Source: Glycomyces amatae
GTDB taxonomy: Bacteria; Actinomycetota; Actinomycetes; Mycobacteriales; Micromonosporaceae
Direction: 5' to 3'
NCBI RefSeq assembly: GCF_020991375.1
Contig: NZ_JAJLQZ010000006.1
Location: forward strand, 62,001-126,000
Length of the DNA stretch: 64,000 bases
In this document: positions 8,760 to 17,712 of the stretch, piece by piece
How positions within the stretch are numbered: position 1 is the first letter of the stretch
Layout: every line of letters starts with the position of its first letter
Notes under the pieces: generated by a model
Database searches by the model: none
Seen by the model: only the letters and a program-made list of their open reading frames with translations
What the model was told of the DNA's origin: nothing
Position numbers and translations under genes: made by a program

Positions 8760-9983
8760 GCGAACCTTGTCCCCTTCTGGTTCATTCCAGAACCAAAATA
8801 AAACCTCTCCGGAAAAACGGGGGGAGCACAAGGATCGCCAGGTAGACCACGATGCCGGCTGCGATCCAGACTAGTTCGGTATTCATAGCGGTGATCGCGG
8901 AGGCGACGAGCACGGGCATGCCGAGGAATTTGGCCGCCGTCGCCTCGCGGTCGCCACGGCGAATCATCGCGGGGTAGGGGACTGATACGGCGCCGAGCAG
9001 CGCTACAGGCCCAACGGCTTGCCAGGAATCAGTCGCGAGGTAGGCTGCTGCCCCGGCAGCAGCAGCACCAGCAAGAGTAAGGGTAGCTGGGCCAGGTCCG
9101 AAACGATACGTGTCGTCCTCGATCAAACCACCAATGAGCGTAAGGCCCAGCAACGCTACCCCCGCCGTTATCAACCCCCAGAACGGCCCACTGAGATCGG
9201 CCTGCCACAAACCGAGGCCTGTCGCACCGGTGTAAGCGATCACCGCGTCCAGGCCGTGACCGCGCTCGTAAGGACTTACGTCAATAATCGTGTGGGCGTA
9301 TATCACGAAAGCGACAATGACCGACAGGGTGAAGACCATGCCGCTCAGATAGAGTGCGAAATTGGCACCTGTATTTCCACTTGGGGCAGTCAGCGTACCA
9401 TCGGGCAAGTACCAGGGCGCCAATGTCAGCAGTAGGCACGCGAGCGGCAAACGCAGTGACCGGATCACGGACAAGGGGTGAGCGTCGCTCGGGGCCGGTT
9501 GCCGGTGGTTTTGCGGTGGTGTGCTGCTGCCAGTCACCGACGCGACAGCGGCCGGTGCGGCGATCAACATCGTAACTATGCCCGCCGATGCTGCCAGTAC
9601 TGCTCCGGTGAATGCCAGGATCCACGCGACTGAACCGGAGAGCAAGTTGACGAGGTTCCCGGCGAACGTGCCGCCGAACGTCAGGCAGCCGATGATGATG
9701 CTGGTGCGAAGAAGGGTGCGTCGAGCACGCGGATCGAAGGCTGGTGAAGCATCCATGAGATCCTCAAACCGTCGGAAGCCGGGGACCTCAAGGCTAACGG
9801 GCTCAATGCTCCTGGTGGGACCCGCAACAGGAGCCGCACCCATGTGCTGAATCCAGAGGCCGGGTTGGTCCGGATGTTCCTAACCGGCGGCACGGTACTG
9901 CTCAGTAGATCAGCCTCGAACGAGATGGCCGATGGTCTAAGCTTGTCTCAGTTGGCGTGCAAGGCTTCTGGTATAGATCGTGG

Positions 9984-10800
9984 GTGGACGCCTTCACCAG
10001 ACGACTGGTGCCCGATGGGCTGTGGGAGGTCACCGAACCGCTGATTCCGGCGACGCCGAAGCGCGCGCAAGGTGACGGCATCCCCCGGGCCGATGAACGG
10101 CAGGTCTTCGCTGCGATCGTGTTCGTCCTGACCACCGGCTGCGCCTGGCGGCACCTACCGCCGAGCTTCGGCGTCTCTCACCAGACCGCGCACCGGCGAT
10201 TCACCGAATGGTCCGATGCCGGGCTCTGGGCGAAGCTCCACCGGGCCGTGCTCGACCGGCTCGGCGCGGCCGGCGAGATCGACTGGTCCCGCGCGATCGT
10301 CGACGGCGCGAGCCTGCGAGCCAAAAAGGGGGATCACTGACCGGCCAAACCCGGTCGATCGCGGCAAGTCCGGCTCGAAGATCCATGTCCTGTCCGACCG
10401 CAACGGCCTCCCGCTCGCCCTCGGCGTCTCGGGCGCGAACCTCCACGACTCCCAAGCCTTCGAACCGCTGATCCAAGGCATCCCGAAGATCCGCTCCCGG
10501 CGCGGCCCACGCCGCAGGAAGCCCGGCAAGATCCACGCCGACAAGGCCTACGACCTCCCCGACTGCCACCGCGCCTTGCGAGAAAGACGCATCGGCGACC
10601 GGATCGCCCGCCGCGGCATCGAGTCCTCGGCCCGGCTCGGCCGCCACCGCTGGGTCATCGAGCGCACCATCGCCTGGCTCGGCGGCTACCGCCGCCTCAC
10701 CCTCCGGTATGAGCGCCACGGCCACCTGTTCGCCGCATTCCTCGCCCTCGCCGCCGCCATCACCTGCTACAAGAAACTCGCCGCCTCGGACGCGCCCTGA
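9984..10800 (+). pseudogene. IS5-family (IS427-like) transposase with frame disruptions
   Basis: Frame one runs from a GTG at 9984 (VDAFTRRLVPDGLWEVTEPL) to a stop at 10338 and has the DUF4096-like N-terminus and VDGASLRAKKGD. The C-terminal DDE part (SGSKIHVLSDRNGLPLALGV, KIHADKAYDLPDC, GRHRWVIERTIAWLGGYRRL) is in another frame up to 10800. At the A5G5 run (10323-10332) a -1 shift, programmed in the IS427 group, would give KGGSLTG in the third frame. A further one-base deletion near 10345 is then needed to reach PVDRGKSG. The element therefore probably lost function by indel. No convincing terminal repeats were found. Confidence 0.8.
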
Positions 10801-10851
10801 CGGGCCATTCCGGCAGGAAGTGACCGGCCGCTATTGCCGTTACATGGACGA

Positions 10852-11571
10852 TCACGGCCCTTGGTTCATGATCCTGCGGTACTGGACGATGTTGAACCCG
10901 ATCAGCTTCGGCTCGTCGAATTCAGTGCGGAGAGCCTCCCTGCGATGTTCCCAAGTCAGCGTCTGCAACAAGACCGGCGAACACCCCCAGACGGTCAACA
11001 ACATGATCGTCTGGGAACCGACGATGACCCCGACCGCCCAGAGAGCGGAAGCGGTATCCCCCCACGAACCCTCGATCACGCCCCGCTCGTCGGGGTTGTT
11101 GACGAACGCCACCACCAGGAAGAACCAGGATCCCAAGGCGCCGGCCCAGAAGAACGGCAGCCTGACGGCCACCAAGAACACGGCAAACTCATCTGATGTG
11201 CTTCGCATGTACGTCGAAGCATCCATCGACGCCCCTGCCACCGCAGTGACCAGTAGCGCCATGACGACGGCGAGTGTTTTCAATACCCATGGGGCCAGAT
11301 CGATCCAGGGAAGCGGTGAGCCGAACATCAGCAGCAACTCGATCGCAACACCTGTCAACAGCGGGAGGGTGAACCCGAGGAAGAGATGGCGTACCGCGCA
11401 TCGGCGACAGACGAATCCGCTGCTGCTGCCCAGCATCTGATATTTCCGAGTGGTTTCCCAGGACGTGAACCCGGTCATGCGGGTCTCGGCCGACAGCTCA
11501 AGTCCCAGATGAATCACATGATGCCGCCCACGGCGCATGAGACCACATCGCACACACTCCCCATCCGACAT
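10852..11571 (-). CDS. Membrane protein with N-terminal Cys-rich zinc-ribbon-like segment
   Basis: About 239 residues from the ATG at 11571 (MSDGECVRCGLMRRGRHH); the frame is open to 11712. Two CxxC pairs (ECVRCG near residue 5 and FVCRRCAVRH near residue 53) could bind zinc. About four membrane helices follow: LFLGFTLPLLTGVAIELLLM, VLKTLAVVMALLVTAVAGAS, FFWAGALGSWFFLVVAFV and ALWAVGVIVGSQTIMLLTVW. No family recognised. It stands alone between an IS5 remnant and IS701 copy 2. Confidence 0.6.
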   Translation of the reverse strand: MSDGECVRCGLMRRGRHHVIHLGLELSAETRMTGFTSWETTRKYQMLGSSSGFVCRRCAVRHLFLGFTLPLLTGVAIELLLMFGSPLPWIDLAPWVLKTLAVVMALLVTAVAGASMDASTYMRSTSDEFAVFLVAVRLPFFWAGALGSWFFLVVAFVNNPDERGVIEGSWGDTASALWAVGVIVGSQTIMLLTVWGCSPVLLQTLTWEHRREALRTEFDEPKLIGFNIVQYRRIMNQGP

Positions 11572-11802
11572 GACTATGAGCCTAGTCTCACGGCGTCGGG
11601 ACCGGTCCCACCACAATTCCCCTATGCAATACATGGCAGGCACTTCGCCGAAGGACAGCACACGAATTTCTCGACAGAACCAGAACGCGAGGCTTACCGC
11701 CAACTGAGACACGCTCTAAACGCATTGCGCCCGAAACTAAAACGGGATCTCTTGAGCGCCTGTATGTGGGAAGGGCATGGAACATCAACGCGGTGGTTCT
11801 AA

Positions 11803-13215
11803 TACTCCAGTTGCAAGTTCGGGTTTCATGCGGCGAGGGCGAGTTGTCGCTGGTAATGGAGCCGCTTCGCGGTGGCTTGATGGTGGCGGCGCCAAGTTGA
11901 CCAGCGGAGCCGGTGCAGCCAGTCGAGGTCGGGTGCGATGGCGCTGATTAGTAGATGGCGGATCTCGTTGCAGGTCAGCGGGATCATGTCCGCCGCTTGC
12001 GAGTCGGTTTCGCGGGCGCGGGCGACGGCGAGGAAGGCGTAGGCGAGCATCGCGAGGGTGATCCAGCGGTGCCAGGAGGTCCAGGTGCGGACCTGGTGCT
12101 CGTCGAGTCCGGCGAGTTCCTTGGCGCCTTGAAAGGTCTCCTCGATCCTCCACCTCATCCCGGCAACGGTCACCAGCGTCTGGAGCGGGACTGGCGCAGC
12201 GGTCCAGGTCAGGTAGTAGGCGAGCTCGCCGGTGCGCCGGTTTCGGCGCGCCAGCAGATGCGCGTGCCCCTCGCCCTCACCGACCAGGTCGATCCAGGCC
12301 CAGTCGTATCGGCGCAGGCCCTTTGCGTCGTTCCCGGTCGAGCGGTTCTGCCAGGCGACGCCTGCTTGTTCGAGCGTTGCGGCGGCGGTGGTCTTGCCCG
12401 CCGCGACGGTGACCGGAGTAGTGCAGGCGACGGCCAGAACATAGGACAGTCGCCGCCGCTGGAGCTGTCTGCGCAGTTCGGGGTTGATGCCGTAGGCCTC
12501 GTCACCGACCGCGAAGTCGGCGCCGATTCCGGCATCGAGCGCGGCCTCGATCATGTCGCCGGCGAGTCTGGGCTTGGTGGCGAAGCCGACCTGTTCGGGC
12601 ACACCGGCTGCTGCGCAGCGCGCGGGGTCGTCGGTCCAGGCTTTCGGCATGTAGAGGCGGACATCGACCGCCGCGTGTCCGCCCGCGGCCGCGAGGGCGA
12701 GGTAGACCGCGAGCTGGCAGTTCTCGATCCGGCCCGCCGTACCTGAGTACTGCCGTTGGACGCCCACGGTCGCGGTGCCTTTCTTGAGGTCGCCGGTTTC
12801 GTCCACGGCCAGGACCCGCGGTCCCGCTCCGGTGCTCAGGTGTTCGGAGGCCCAGGCGCGGGTCTCGGAGCGGATCCGTGCGTCGTCCCATCTCGCGCGG
12901 GAGAGCAGGTGCTGGAACCGCCACGGCCCGGTCTCGCCCGCGTGCTCGGCCAGGGTCCAGCAGTTGCGTCGTTCCAGATGCGCCATCATCGCCTGCGTCA
13001 GGCGCTTCGCGTTCTGTCTGGTCTCGATCCGGGCGAATGCCGGGGCGATACGGGCCAGCAGCGCGTCCAGGTCCGACCGCCAGCGGCCCACGTTTACACT
13101 CACCACAGCGGTCGGCGTTTTCTTCAGTTGCGTCACAACAACAATGATCACGGCGGCCGTCCCGCGTCCCACAACCGACATCTCCGCAGTCAGAGCACGA
13201 ACCCTTGCCGAAGTA
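11803..13215 (-). mobile_element. IS701-family insertion sequence, copy 2
   Basis: The left end TACTCCAGTTGCAAGTTCGG matches copy 1. The right end, read inward, is TACTTCGGCAAGGGTTCG, so this terminal repeat has diverged. Total length is 1413 bp, the same as copy 1. The flanks are CTAA (11799-11802) and TTAA (13216-13219): both fit the YTAR target but are not identical, so either one base has mutated or the two ends no longer come from one insertion. Confidence 0.82.
11826..13181 (-). CDS. IS701-family DDE transposase
   Basis: 451 residues from the ATG at 13181; the copy 1 start lies at a different point, so the true start may be a few codons inside. It is closely similar to the 870-2189 transposase over its whole length, including LAVDETGDLKKGTATVGVQR, FAVGDEAYGINPELR and MRWRIEETFQGAKELAGLDE. 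No stop or frameshift is visible, so it may be functional, although the diverged right terminal repeat could limit mobility. Confidence 0.92.
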   Translation of the reverse strand: MSVVGRGTAAVIIVVVTQLKKTPTAVVSVNVGRWRSDLDALLARIAPAFARIETRQNAKRLTQAMMAHLERRNCWTLAEHAGETGPWRFQHLLSRARWDDARIRSETRAWASEHLSTGAGPRVLAVDETGDLKKGTATVGVQRQYSGTAGRIENCQLAVYLALAAAGGHAAVDVRLYMPKAWTDDPARCAAAGVPEQVGFATKPRLAGDMIEAALDAGIGADFAVGDEAYGINPELRRQLQRRRLSYVLAVACTTPVTVAAGKTTAAATLEQAGVAWQNRSTGNDAKGLRRYDWAWIDLVGEGEGHAHLLARRNRRTGELAYYLTWTAAPVPLQTLVTVAGMRWRIEETFQGAKELAGLDEHQVRTWTSWHRWITLAMLAYAFLAVARARETDSQAADMIPLTCNEIRHLLISAIAPDLDWLHRLRWSTWRRHHQATAKRLHYQRQLALAA

Positions 13216-13228
13216 TTAACCTCGATGA

Positions 13229-13915
13229 ATGGCTGACTGCAATGACACCGTGTTCATCCCAGGCCAACAAGTGCTGCTCCGCAACTTCCGCTCGAACGGG
13301 CAGTTGATCGCGATCGAGAGCGCCTGTATCGTCGAGGACGGCCCGCGTGGCACGCTCGCCTGGATCGGCCCCGGGATGCCATGTGTCATAAGGGAAGCGG
13401 TCGACGGCCGCCGCCTGCACGGTGCGGCTCCCGCTGAACTCGCCGCGGTCAAGACCATCTTGTCCCACAACGAATTTCACTTCAATACCCTCAGCCTGAC
13501 CCCGCGAGACGCCGACTACTCGGTGATGTGGTTCTTCAGCTCTGAAGGCAGATTCGACCGCTGGTACATCAACCTCCAACGCCCGGCCGAGAGGTGGTGC
13601 ACCGGCACTGCGGGCGGCATCGACATCGTCGATCAGACGCTGGATGTGCTAGTGGAACCCGACCGCACCTGGCGTTGGAAGGACGAAGCGTCCTTCACCG
13701 AACGCACCGGCCATGCCCCCTTCCACACCGCAGCTGAGGCGAAAGCCATCCGCGCCGAAGGAAGGCGACTCATCGGTGAGGCCGTCGCAGGACGCTTCCC
13801 CTTCGACGGCACCTGGTGCGATTTCCGCCCCGATCCCTCCTGGACACCCCTGCCGCTGCCAGACGGGTGGGACCGCCCTGCCGCTTGGAAGGCTGCCCCT
13901 GAACTTGACTCCTAG
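13229..13915 (+). CDS. DUF402 domain protein
   Basis: 228 residues. The N-terminal half (FIPGQQVLLRNFRSNGQLIA, CIVEDGPRGTLAWIGPGMPC) and the core WFFSSEGRFDRWYINLQRP, followed by GIDIVDQTLDVLVEPDRTWR and KDEASF, match the DUF402 (FomD/UPF0374-like) barrel. Most members are unassigned; some hydrolyse phosphate esters using metal-binding Asp/Glu residues. The IDIVDQTLDVLV region carries acidic residues of that type. The gene starts 13 bp after the right end of IS701 copy 2 and ends just before a decayed IS701 end, so it is a passenger between two outward-facing IS701 ends, and its native promoter has probably been lost. Confidence 0.8.
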   Translation: MADCNDTVFIPGQQVLLRNFRSNGQLIAIESACIVEDGPRGTLAWIGPGMPCVIREAVDGRRLHGAAPAELAAVKTILSHNEFHFNTLSLTPRDADYSVMWFFSSEGRFDRWYINLQRPAERWCTGTAGGIDIVDQTLDVLVEPDRTWRWKDEASFTERTGHAPFHTAAEAKAIRAEGRRLIGEAVAGRFPFDGTWCDFRPDPSWTPLPLPDGWDRPAAWKAAPELDS

Positions 13916-13952
13916 CCTTTGACGCTGGTCAGGCTTCGTCCGGGCTGTCAAG

Positions 13953-14025
13953 ATAGCGGCGCCGCCACCCACTACCAGCAGCGACACACCCTCGCCGCAT
14001 GGAACTCGAACTTACAACTGGAGTA
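13953..14025 (+). mobile_element. Remnant terminal end of a fourth IS701-family copy
   Basis: Read in reverse complement, 14025-13990 gives TACTCCAGTTGTAAGTTCGA and then a match to the last transposase codons of copy 1 (CATGCGGCGAGGG). On the plus strand the codons before it read HYQQRHTLAA, like HYQRNLALAA in copy 1, with the stop changed to TGG. Only the end survives. It is followed by CTAG (14026-14029), its own target-type tetranucleotide, at which the next IS inserted. Confidence 0.8.
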
Positions 14026-14029
14026 CTAG

Positions 14030-15401
14030 CACGACAGCTGTATTTCGTTGTGCCGCAGCTGTTTTACTATTGCCTTCGTGATCGATGATGTTGCAGCGGA
14101 GGATGTCTCGGCGTGGAAGTCGAGCCTCGATGACATGTTCGCCCTCGTTGCGGGCCTGTTCAGCCGCGTGGAACTGCGGCGGCGGGCCAGGTCGTACCTG
14201 GTCGGGTTGCTGGCACCGGTAGAACGGAAGAACTCCTGGCAGCTAGCCGAAGCAGCCGGAGACGCCGACCCGTGGCGGGTGCAGCATTTCCTGGGCCGGG
14301 CCAAATGGTCGGCTGATGCGGTCCGGGACCAGCTGCGCTCCTATGTGGCGGCGAACCTGGCCGGTCCCGGCGGTGTCCTGGTGGTCGACGAGACCGGCTT
14401 CGTCAAGAAGGGACGCCGCTCGGCCGGGGTGCAGCGGCAGTACTCGGGGACCGCGGGTCGGGTCGAGAACTCCCAGCTGGGCGTCTTCCTCGCGTATGCG
14501 GGTGAGCAGGGCCGGGCCTTGATCGACCGCGAGCTCTACCTGCCCGAATCCTGGATCGCCGACCGCGACCGGTGCGACGACGCCGGCATACCCGACGACC
14601 GTTGGCACCAAGGCGTGTTGACCAAGCCGCGCCTGGCCGAGGCCATGATCGGGCGGGCCCTGGCCGCCGGAGTCGAGGCCGGATGGGTCGCCGCCGATTC
14701 GGCCTACGGCCGCGACGGGAAGTTCCGGGCCTTCCTGGAGGTCCGCCGGATGGCCTATGTCGTGGAAGTGCCGGTCAAGCAGACCGTGCCTGACCTCGAC
14801 GGCAAACGGCGTGTCGACACTCTCATCGGCCGCGCCCCCGAGGAGGCGTGGCATCGGGTCTCGACCGGGCCTGGGGTGCGCGGTGAACGGGTCTACGACT
14901 GGGCTTGGGCCACGCTCCCGACCTTCGGTGACCTCCCGGCCGGGTTCGTCCGCACCCTGCTAGCGCGCCGCTCGATCGACGACCCCACTGACATCGCCTA
15001 CTATCTGTGCTTCCATCCCGACTCGGTCGAGCGGGCCGAGATCGTCCGCGTCGCCGGCGCCCGGTGGGCGATCGAGGAGTGCTTCCAGGCCGCGAAAAAC
15101 GAGTGCGGACTCGACCACTACCAAGTCCGCAGGTGGGAAGGCTGGTACCGGCACATCACCATGGCCATGCTCGCCCACGCCTTCCTCGCTGTCACCGCTG
15201 CCACCGACCCAAAAGCCCACGCGAGCTGGGAAGACTCACAGTCCCCGAGATCCGCCGTCTCCTGGCGGTAGTCCTCCACCCCGCTCGCACTCTCACCCAC
15301 GCCCTCACCGCCGCCCACTGGCGACGCCGCCACCAAACCCGCGCCCGACAATCCCGATACCAGCGACAATAGAAGCAGCACAACGAAATACAGCTGTCGT
15401 G
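14030..15401 (+). mobile_element. IS701-like insertion sequence, copy 3 (different subgroup)
   Basis: The element is 1372 bp with at least 24-bp perfect terminal inverted repeats beginning CACGACAGCTGTATTTCGTT. It is flanked by a perfect 4-bp direct repeat CTAG (14026-14029 and 15402-15405). Its terminal repeats differ from those of copies 1 and 2, so it is a separate IS species. It inserted exactly at the CTAG bordering the decayed IS701 end. Confidence 0.93.
14078..15372 (+). pseudogene. IS701-like transposase with C-terminal frameshift
   Basis: From a GTG at 14078 the frame encodes an IS701-type DDE transposase: GVLVVDETGFVKKGRRSAGV, WVAADSAYGRDGKFRAFLE and ARWAIEECFQAAKNECGLDH hold the D, D and E regions. 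The frame ends at 15271 as DPKAHASWEDSQSPRSAVSW. The normal family C-terminus, [19 protein letters not shown] followed by [17 protein letters not shown], lies in another frame and stops at 15372. A one-base indel near 15225-15240 explains the switch. The catalytic core is complete, so residual activity is possible, but the C-terminal region is changed. Confidence 0.82.
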
Positions 15402-15634
15402 CTAGTGCGAAGGCATTGGACGATCGAGAACAGGCCCCGCCTGGTCAGGGACACCACTTCCGCGAGGATGCCTCCCGACTCCGGACCGGCAACGCGCCCC
15501 GCGCCATGGCGGCCTTCCGCAACCTCGCCATCGGAGCGCTGCGCCTCGCCGGAGTCACAAACCTCGCCAAGGCCACCAGGCACAACGCCCGCGACCACCG
15601 CAGACCCCTGCCATTCATCGGAATCACCACATGA
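15402..15634 (+). pseudogene. ISAs1-family transposase, C-terminal fragment
   Basis: The sequence begins [20 protein letters not shown] in one frame and continues [40 protein letters not shown] and [11 protein letters not shown] in another. Both match the C-terminus of ISAs1-family transposases (VRgHWgIEN...RVRTGNAP). There is a frameshift near 15450 and everything upstream is missing. The fragment abuts the CTAG duplication of copy 3, so it was probably the target of the older, decayed IS701 insertion. Confidence 0.82.
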
Positions 15635-15756
15635 CCGGCATCAGAGATCTTTGCCCACGCCTTGCCGGCACCAACGGATCGAGAGGATCAGGTGCATGTG
15701 CCTGGGGGCGTGAGATATGCGCGGTCAGGGATGTGCCCAGCCGATCACACCATCCA

Positions 15757-17712
15757 TCACGCGTTGTCGGTTGGGACCCTCTGGAGCGGCAGGTACTTCT
15801 CATGTGTTCGGCGGAGGTAGTCCATGCCCGTCCCCGTGGAGGCCTTGTAGCTGAGCGAGCGCTGGACGAACCTCAGCCGATGGCGTGCAGCCTGGATGAT
15901 CTGCGCCCATGTTAGGACGCGTACCGTCATCCGCTCGGTCTGCACCGCAACTCCCGGATCGCGATTTTGCTGGTTAATGTCGAGTTCGATCTCGTCCTTG
16001 ACATCGTCGCCAATGATCCAGAATTCCCAGCGAGTGTCGGTGGTGGCAAAGCGGGCATCTTTGTGTACCGCGTGCGCGTACTTCTTGATCTGACTTAGCT
16101 CGGTCTCTCCAATATGCACCGACGGTCGTTTCAACTCGATGACAACGTGTTCGCGGTGGTCAGCATGGTGCTCGATGACCCGACTGAGCAGGAGGTCAAC
16201 CACGGCGCGGTTGCCGTTCACATCGAGGACCTCGCCGGATTCGAGATCCGCGGGCACCAGGTCTTTGCGGCCGAGCAGATGAGTGTGTGCTTTGAGCGCC
16301 GTGGTGAGGGTCGCATCATCTGCAGTAAGCGCGTACTCTTCGCGGAAAACCCAGGTTTCGTTCGCGAGGATCCGGTGAAGTTGACTGCGCTCCTTGGTCT
16401 TCTTCTTCAACTCCGGTTCGAACACGATCTCTTCCAATCCGACAAGGAAGTCGAGCCGGTCGGTGATTGCTCTCGCAGAGGCGATGATTGAACTGAAGCT
16501 GGTTCGCTGGAGGAGTTCCCGCAGCTCCTTAAGCTGGCTTTCAGGGAGGATGAGGACTTCGGCCAGCACGTCCTGCAGGCTCTCGGGACTGGTCTCCAGC
16601 GTCTCCTTGAGCAATCGCAACGATAGGGCTCGTGACTTGCGCTCCACGCCTTCTACGGCCGGAGCGGCGGCGAGTGCGACCACGTCGAAGAGCTCTCGCT
16701 CGGCACGCTCGAACAGGTTCGACGGCTCGCCACGGTAAGGGTAAGTATTGTCATCCTTCCACCCCTGCACTAGCGCTGTGCGTCTCTGCGCGGCACGCTC
16801 GTTGAAGTGGGATCTCAGGGCATCCTTGGCGGCATGGACGATCCGAGGAACTGGGCCATCGACCATCTCGCCAAGATGCACGAGTGCGTGATGTTCGCGA
16901 AACCCTTGCCAGCTGAGGTAGGCGGTGAAGGAGAATCCCGGAGCTTTGATGCCAGGCTGGATCTGATCGAGGGAGACGCCGGTTTCATCGCAGATGTGCA
17001 GGGCACGGTCGACGTTCATCCTCCATTCGATCACGGTCAACGCAACACTGTCTTGAACGCCAGCCACTTTCAACGGAATTTCGGTGCGGCTAGCCTGTGC
17101 CGCTTCGGGGTCAAGCTCGGTGCCGAGATATGTGACGGTCACCGGGTATTTTGCGAGATAGAGCGCGAACGCTGAGGTCAAATCGTTACGGGTGCTGTTC
17201 CGGTTGAGGAGGGCATCTGCTCGCTCGTTGACATTGTCAATGGTCACCGAAGTTCCGGTCTTCCAGCCAAGATCGACGCGTCTCGGTTCGGAAATCTGGA
17301 ACTCTTTCAATGAACTCTGCCGGCCGGCGATGGTGATCTGAGTGAGTGAGCCGTCCTCGGCTTCAACTGTCGAGCGCCATCGCACAACGCTCCCAAGGCC
17401 ATAGGCCGCCCAGCGCCCGCGACCAAAGCGACCATGCAGGGTCCGGCCGCGGCGAGTGGTTCGCGCAAACTTCTTCCAGGAGCCACCAAGCTGACCGAAC
17501 TCCTGCTTGGCCTGATCAAGGGTAATGCCGGTGCCATCATCAGACACGACGATGGCGGCAGTCCCACCCATGATGTTTTCCTCGATCTCGACACGCACTT
17601 CTTCGGCATCAGCGTCGAGCGCATTCCAAATCAATTCAGACAGTGCAACGAAGGGACCTCTCACCAGACTGTCTAGGTGATCTTCCTGGACCGAAACCGT
17701 CAGTCGCGCCAT
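15757..17712 (-). CDS. GHKL (MORC-like) ATPase fused to a PD-(D/E)XK nuclease, putative defence protein
   Basis: 651 residues from the ATG at 17712 (MARLTVSVQEDHLDSLVRGP); the frame is open to 17979 but the family-like sequence starts here. The GHKL ATP site is complete: N box ELIWNALDADA (N30), G1 box SDDGTGI (57-63) and G2 box HGRFGRGRWAAYGLG (93-107). A long middle region has no recognised domain. Near the C-terminus, RAVVDLLL (D506) and VVIELKRPS (E526, K528) give a PD-(D/E)XK nuclease core resembling DUF4263/Shedu-type nucleases. Prokaryotic MORC-like ATPases are known from restriction-modification loci, and ATPase-nuclease fusions are a common phage-defence design. The gene is alone between IS debris and tRNA-Lys. 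The defence role is inferred. Confidence 0.82.
   Translation of the reverse strand: MARLTVSVQEDHLDSLVRGPFVALSELIWNALDADAEEVRVEIEENIMGGTAAIVVSDDGTGITLDQAKQEFGQLGGSWKKFARTTRRGRTLHGRFGRGRWAAYGLGSVVRWRSTVEAEDGSLTQITIAGRQSSLKEFQISEPRRVDLGWKTGTSVTIDNVNERADALLNRNSTRNDLTSAFALYLAKYPVTVTYLGTELDPEAAQASRTEIPLKVAGVQDSVALTVIEWRMNVDRALHICDETGVSLDQIQPGIKAPGFSFTAYLSWQGFREHHALVHLGEMVDGPVPRIVHAAKDALRSHFNERAAQRRTALVQGWKDDNTYPYRGEPSNLFERAERELFDVVALAAAPAVEGVERKSRALSLRLLKETLETSPESLQDVLAEVLILPESQLKELRELLQRTSFSSIIASARAITDRLDFLVGLEEIVFEPELKKKTKERSQLHRILANETWVFREEYALTADDATLTTALKAHTHLLGRKDLVPADLESGEVLDVNGNRAVVDLLLSRVIEHHADHREHVVIELKRPSVHIGETELSQIKKYAHAVHKDARFATTDTRWEFWIIGDDVKDEIELDINQQNRDPGVAVQTERMTVRVLTWAQIIQAARHRLRFVQRSLSYKASTGTGMDYLRRTHEKYLPLQRVPTDNA

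Larger units (their letters stand above)
7489..8830 (-). mobile_element. IS3-family insertion sequence
   Basis: The element is 1342 bp with imperfect terminal inverted repeats: TGTGATGCCCCCGCTTTTCC at the left and, read inward, TGTGCTCCCCCCGTTTTTCC at the right. Both begin with TG, as usual for IS3. It is flanked by a 3-bp direct repeat AGG (7486-7488 and 8831-8833). It encodes overlapping OrfA and OrfB and sits inside a membrane-protein gene. Confidence 0.92.
7248..9843 (-). pseudogene. Multi-pass membrane protein gene split by the IS3 element
   Basis: The N-terminal part (9843 down to 8831) encodes about 337 residues with nine or ten hydrophobic segments, for example LLRTSIIIGCLTFGGTFAG and AWILAFTGAVLAASAGIVTM. 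The IS3 element at 7489-8830 cuts it after ...IVVYLAIL. If the IS and one AGG target copy are removed, the frame continues without a shift into 7488-7248: VYSWRYPQPGIGDESLTRV, a further membrane segment LVVIVTGLLMFIGCILGAAG, and the end TLLVHNA. The undisrupted protein would be about 417 residues. As it stands the gene ends in IS sequence (LPPFFRRGFILVLE). No family recognised; the function of the intact protein is unknown. Confidence 0.85.

Noticed and set aside
9844..10851. Terminal inverted repeats of the IS5-type element
   Set aside because: No matching pair of ends could be found by eye on either side of the transposase frames.
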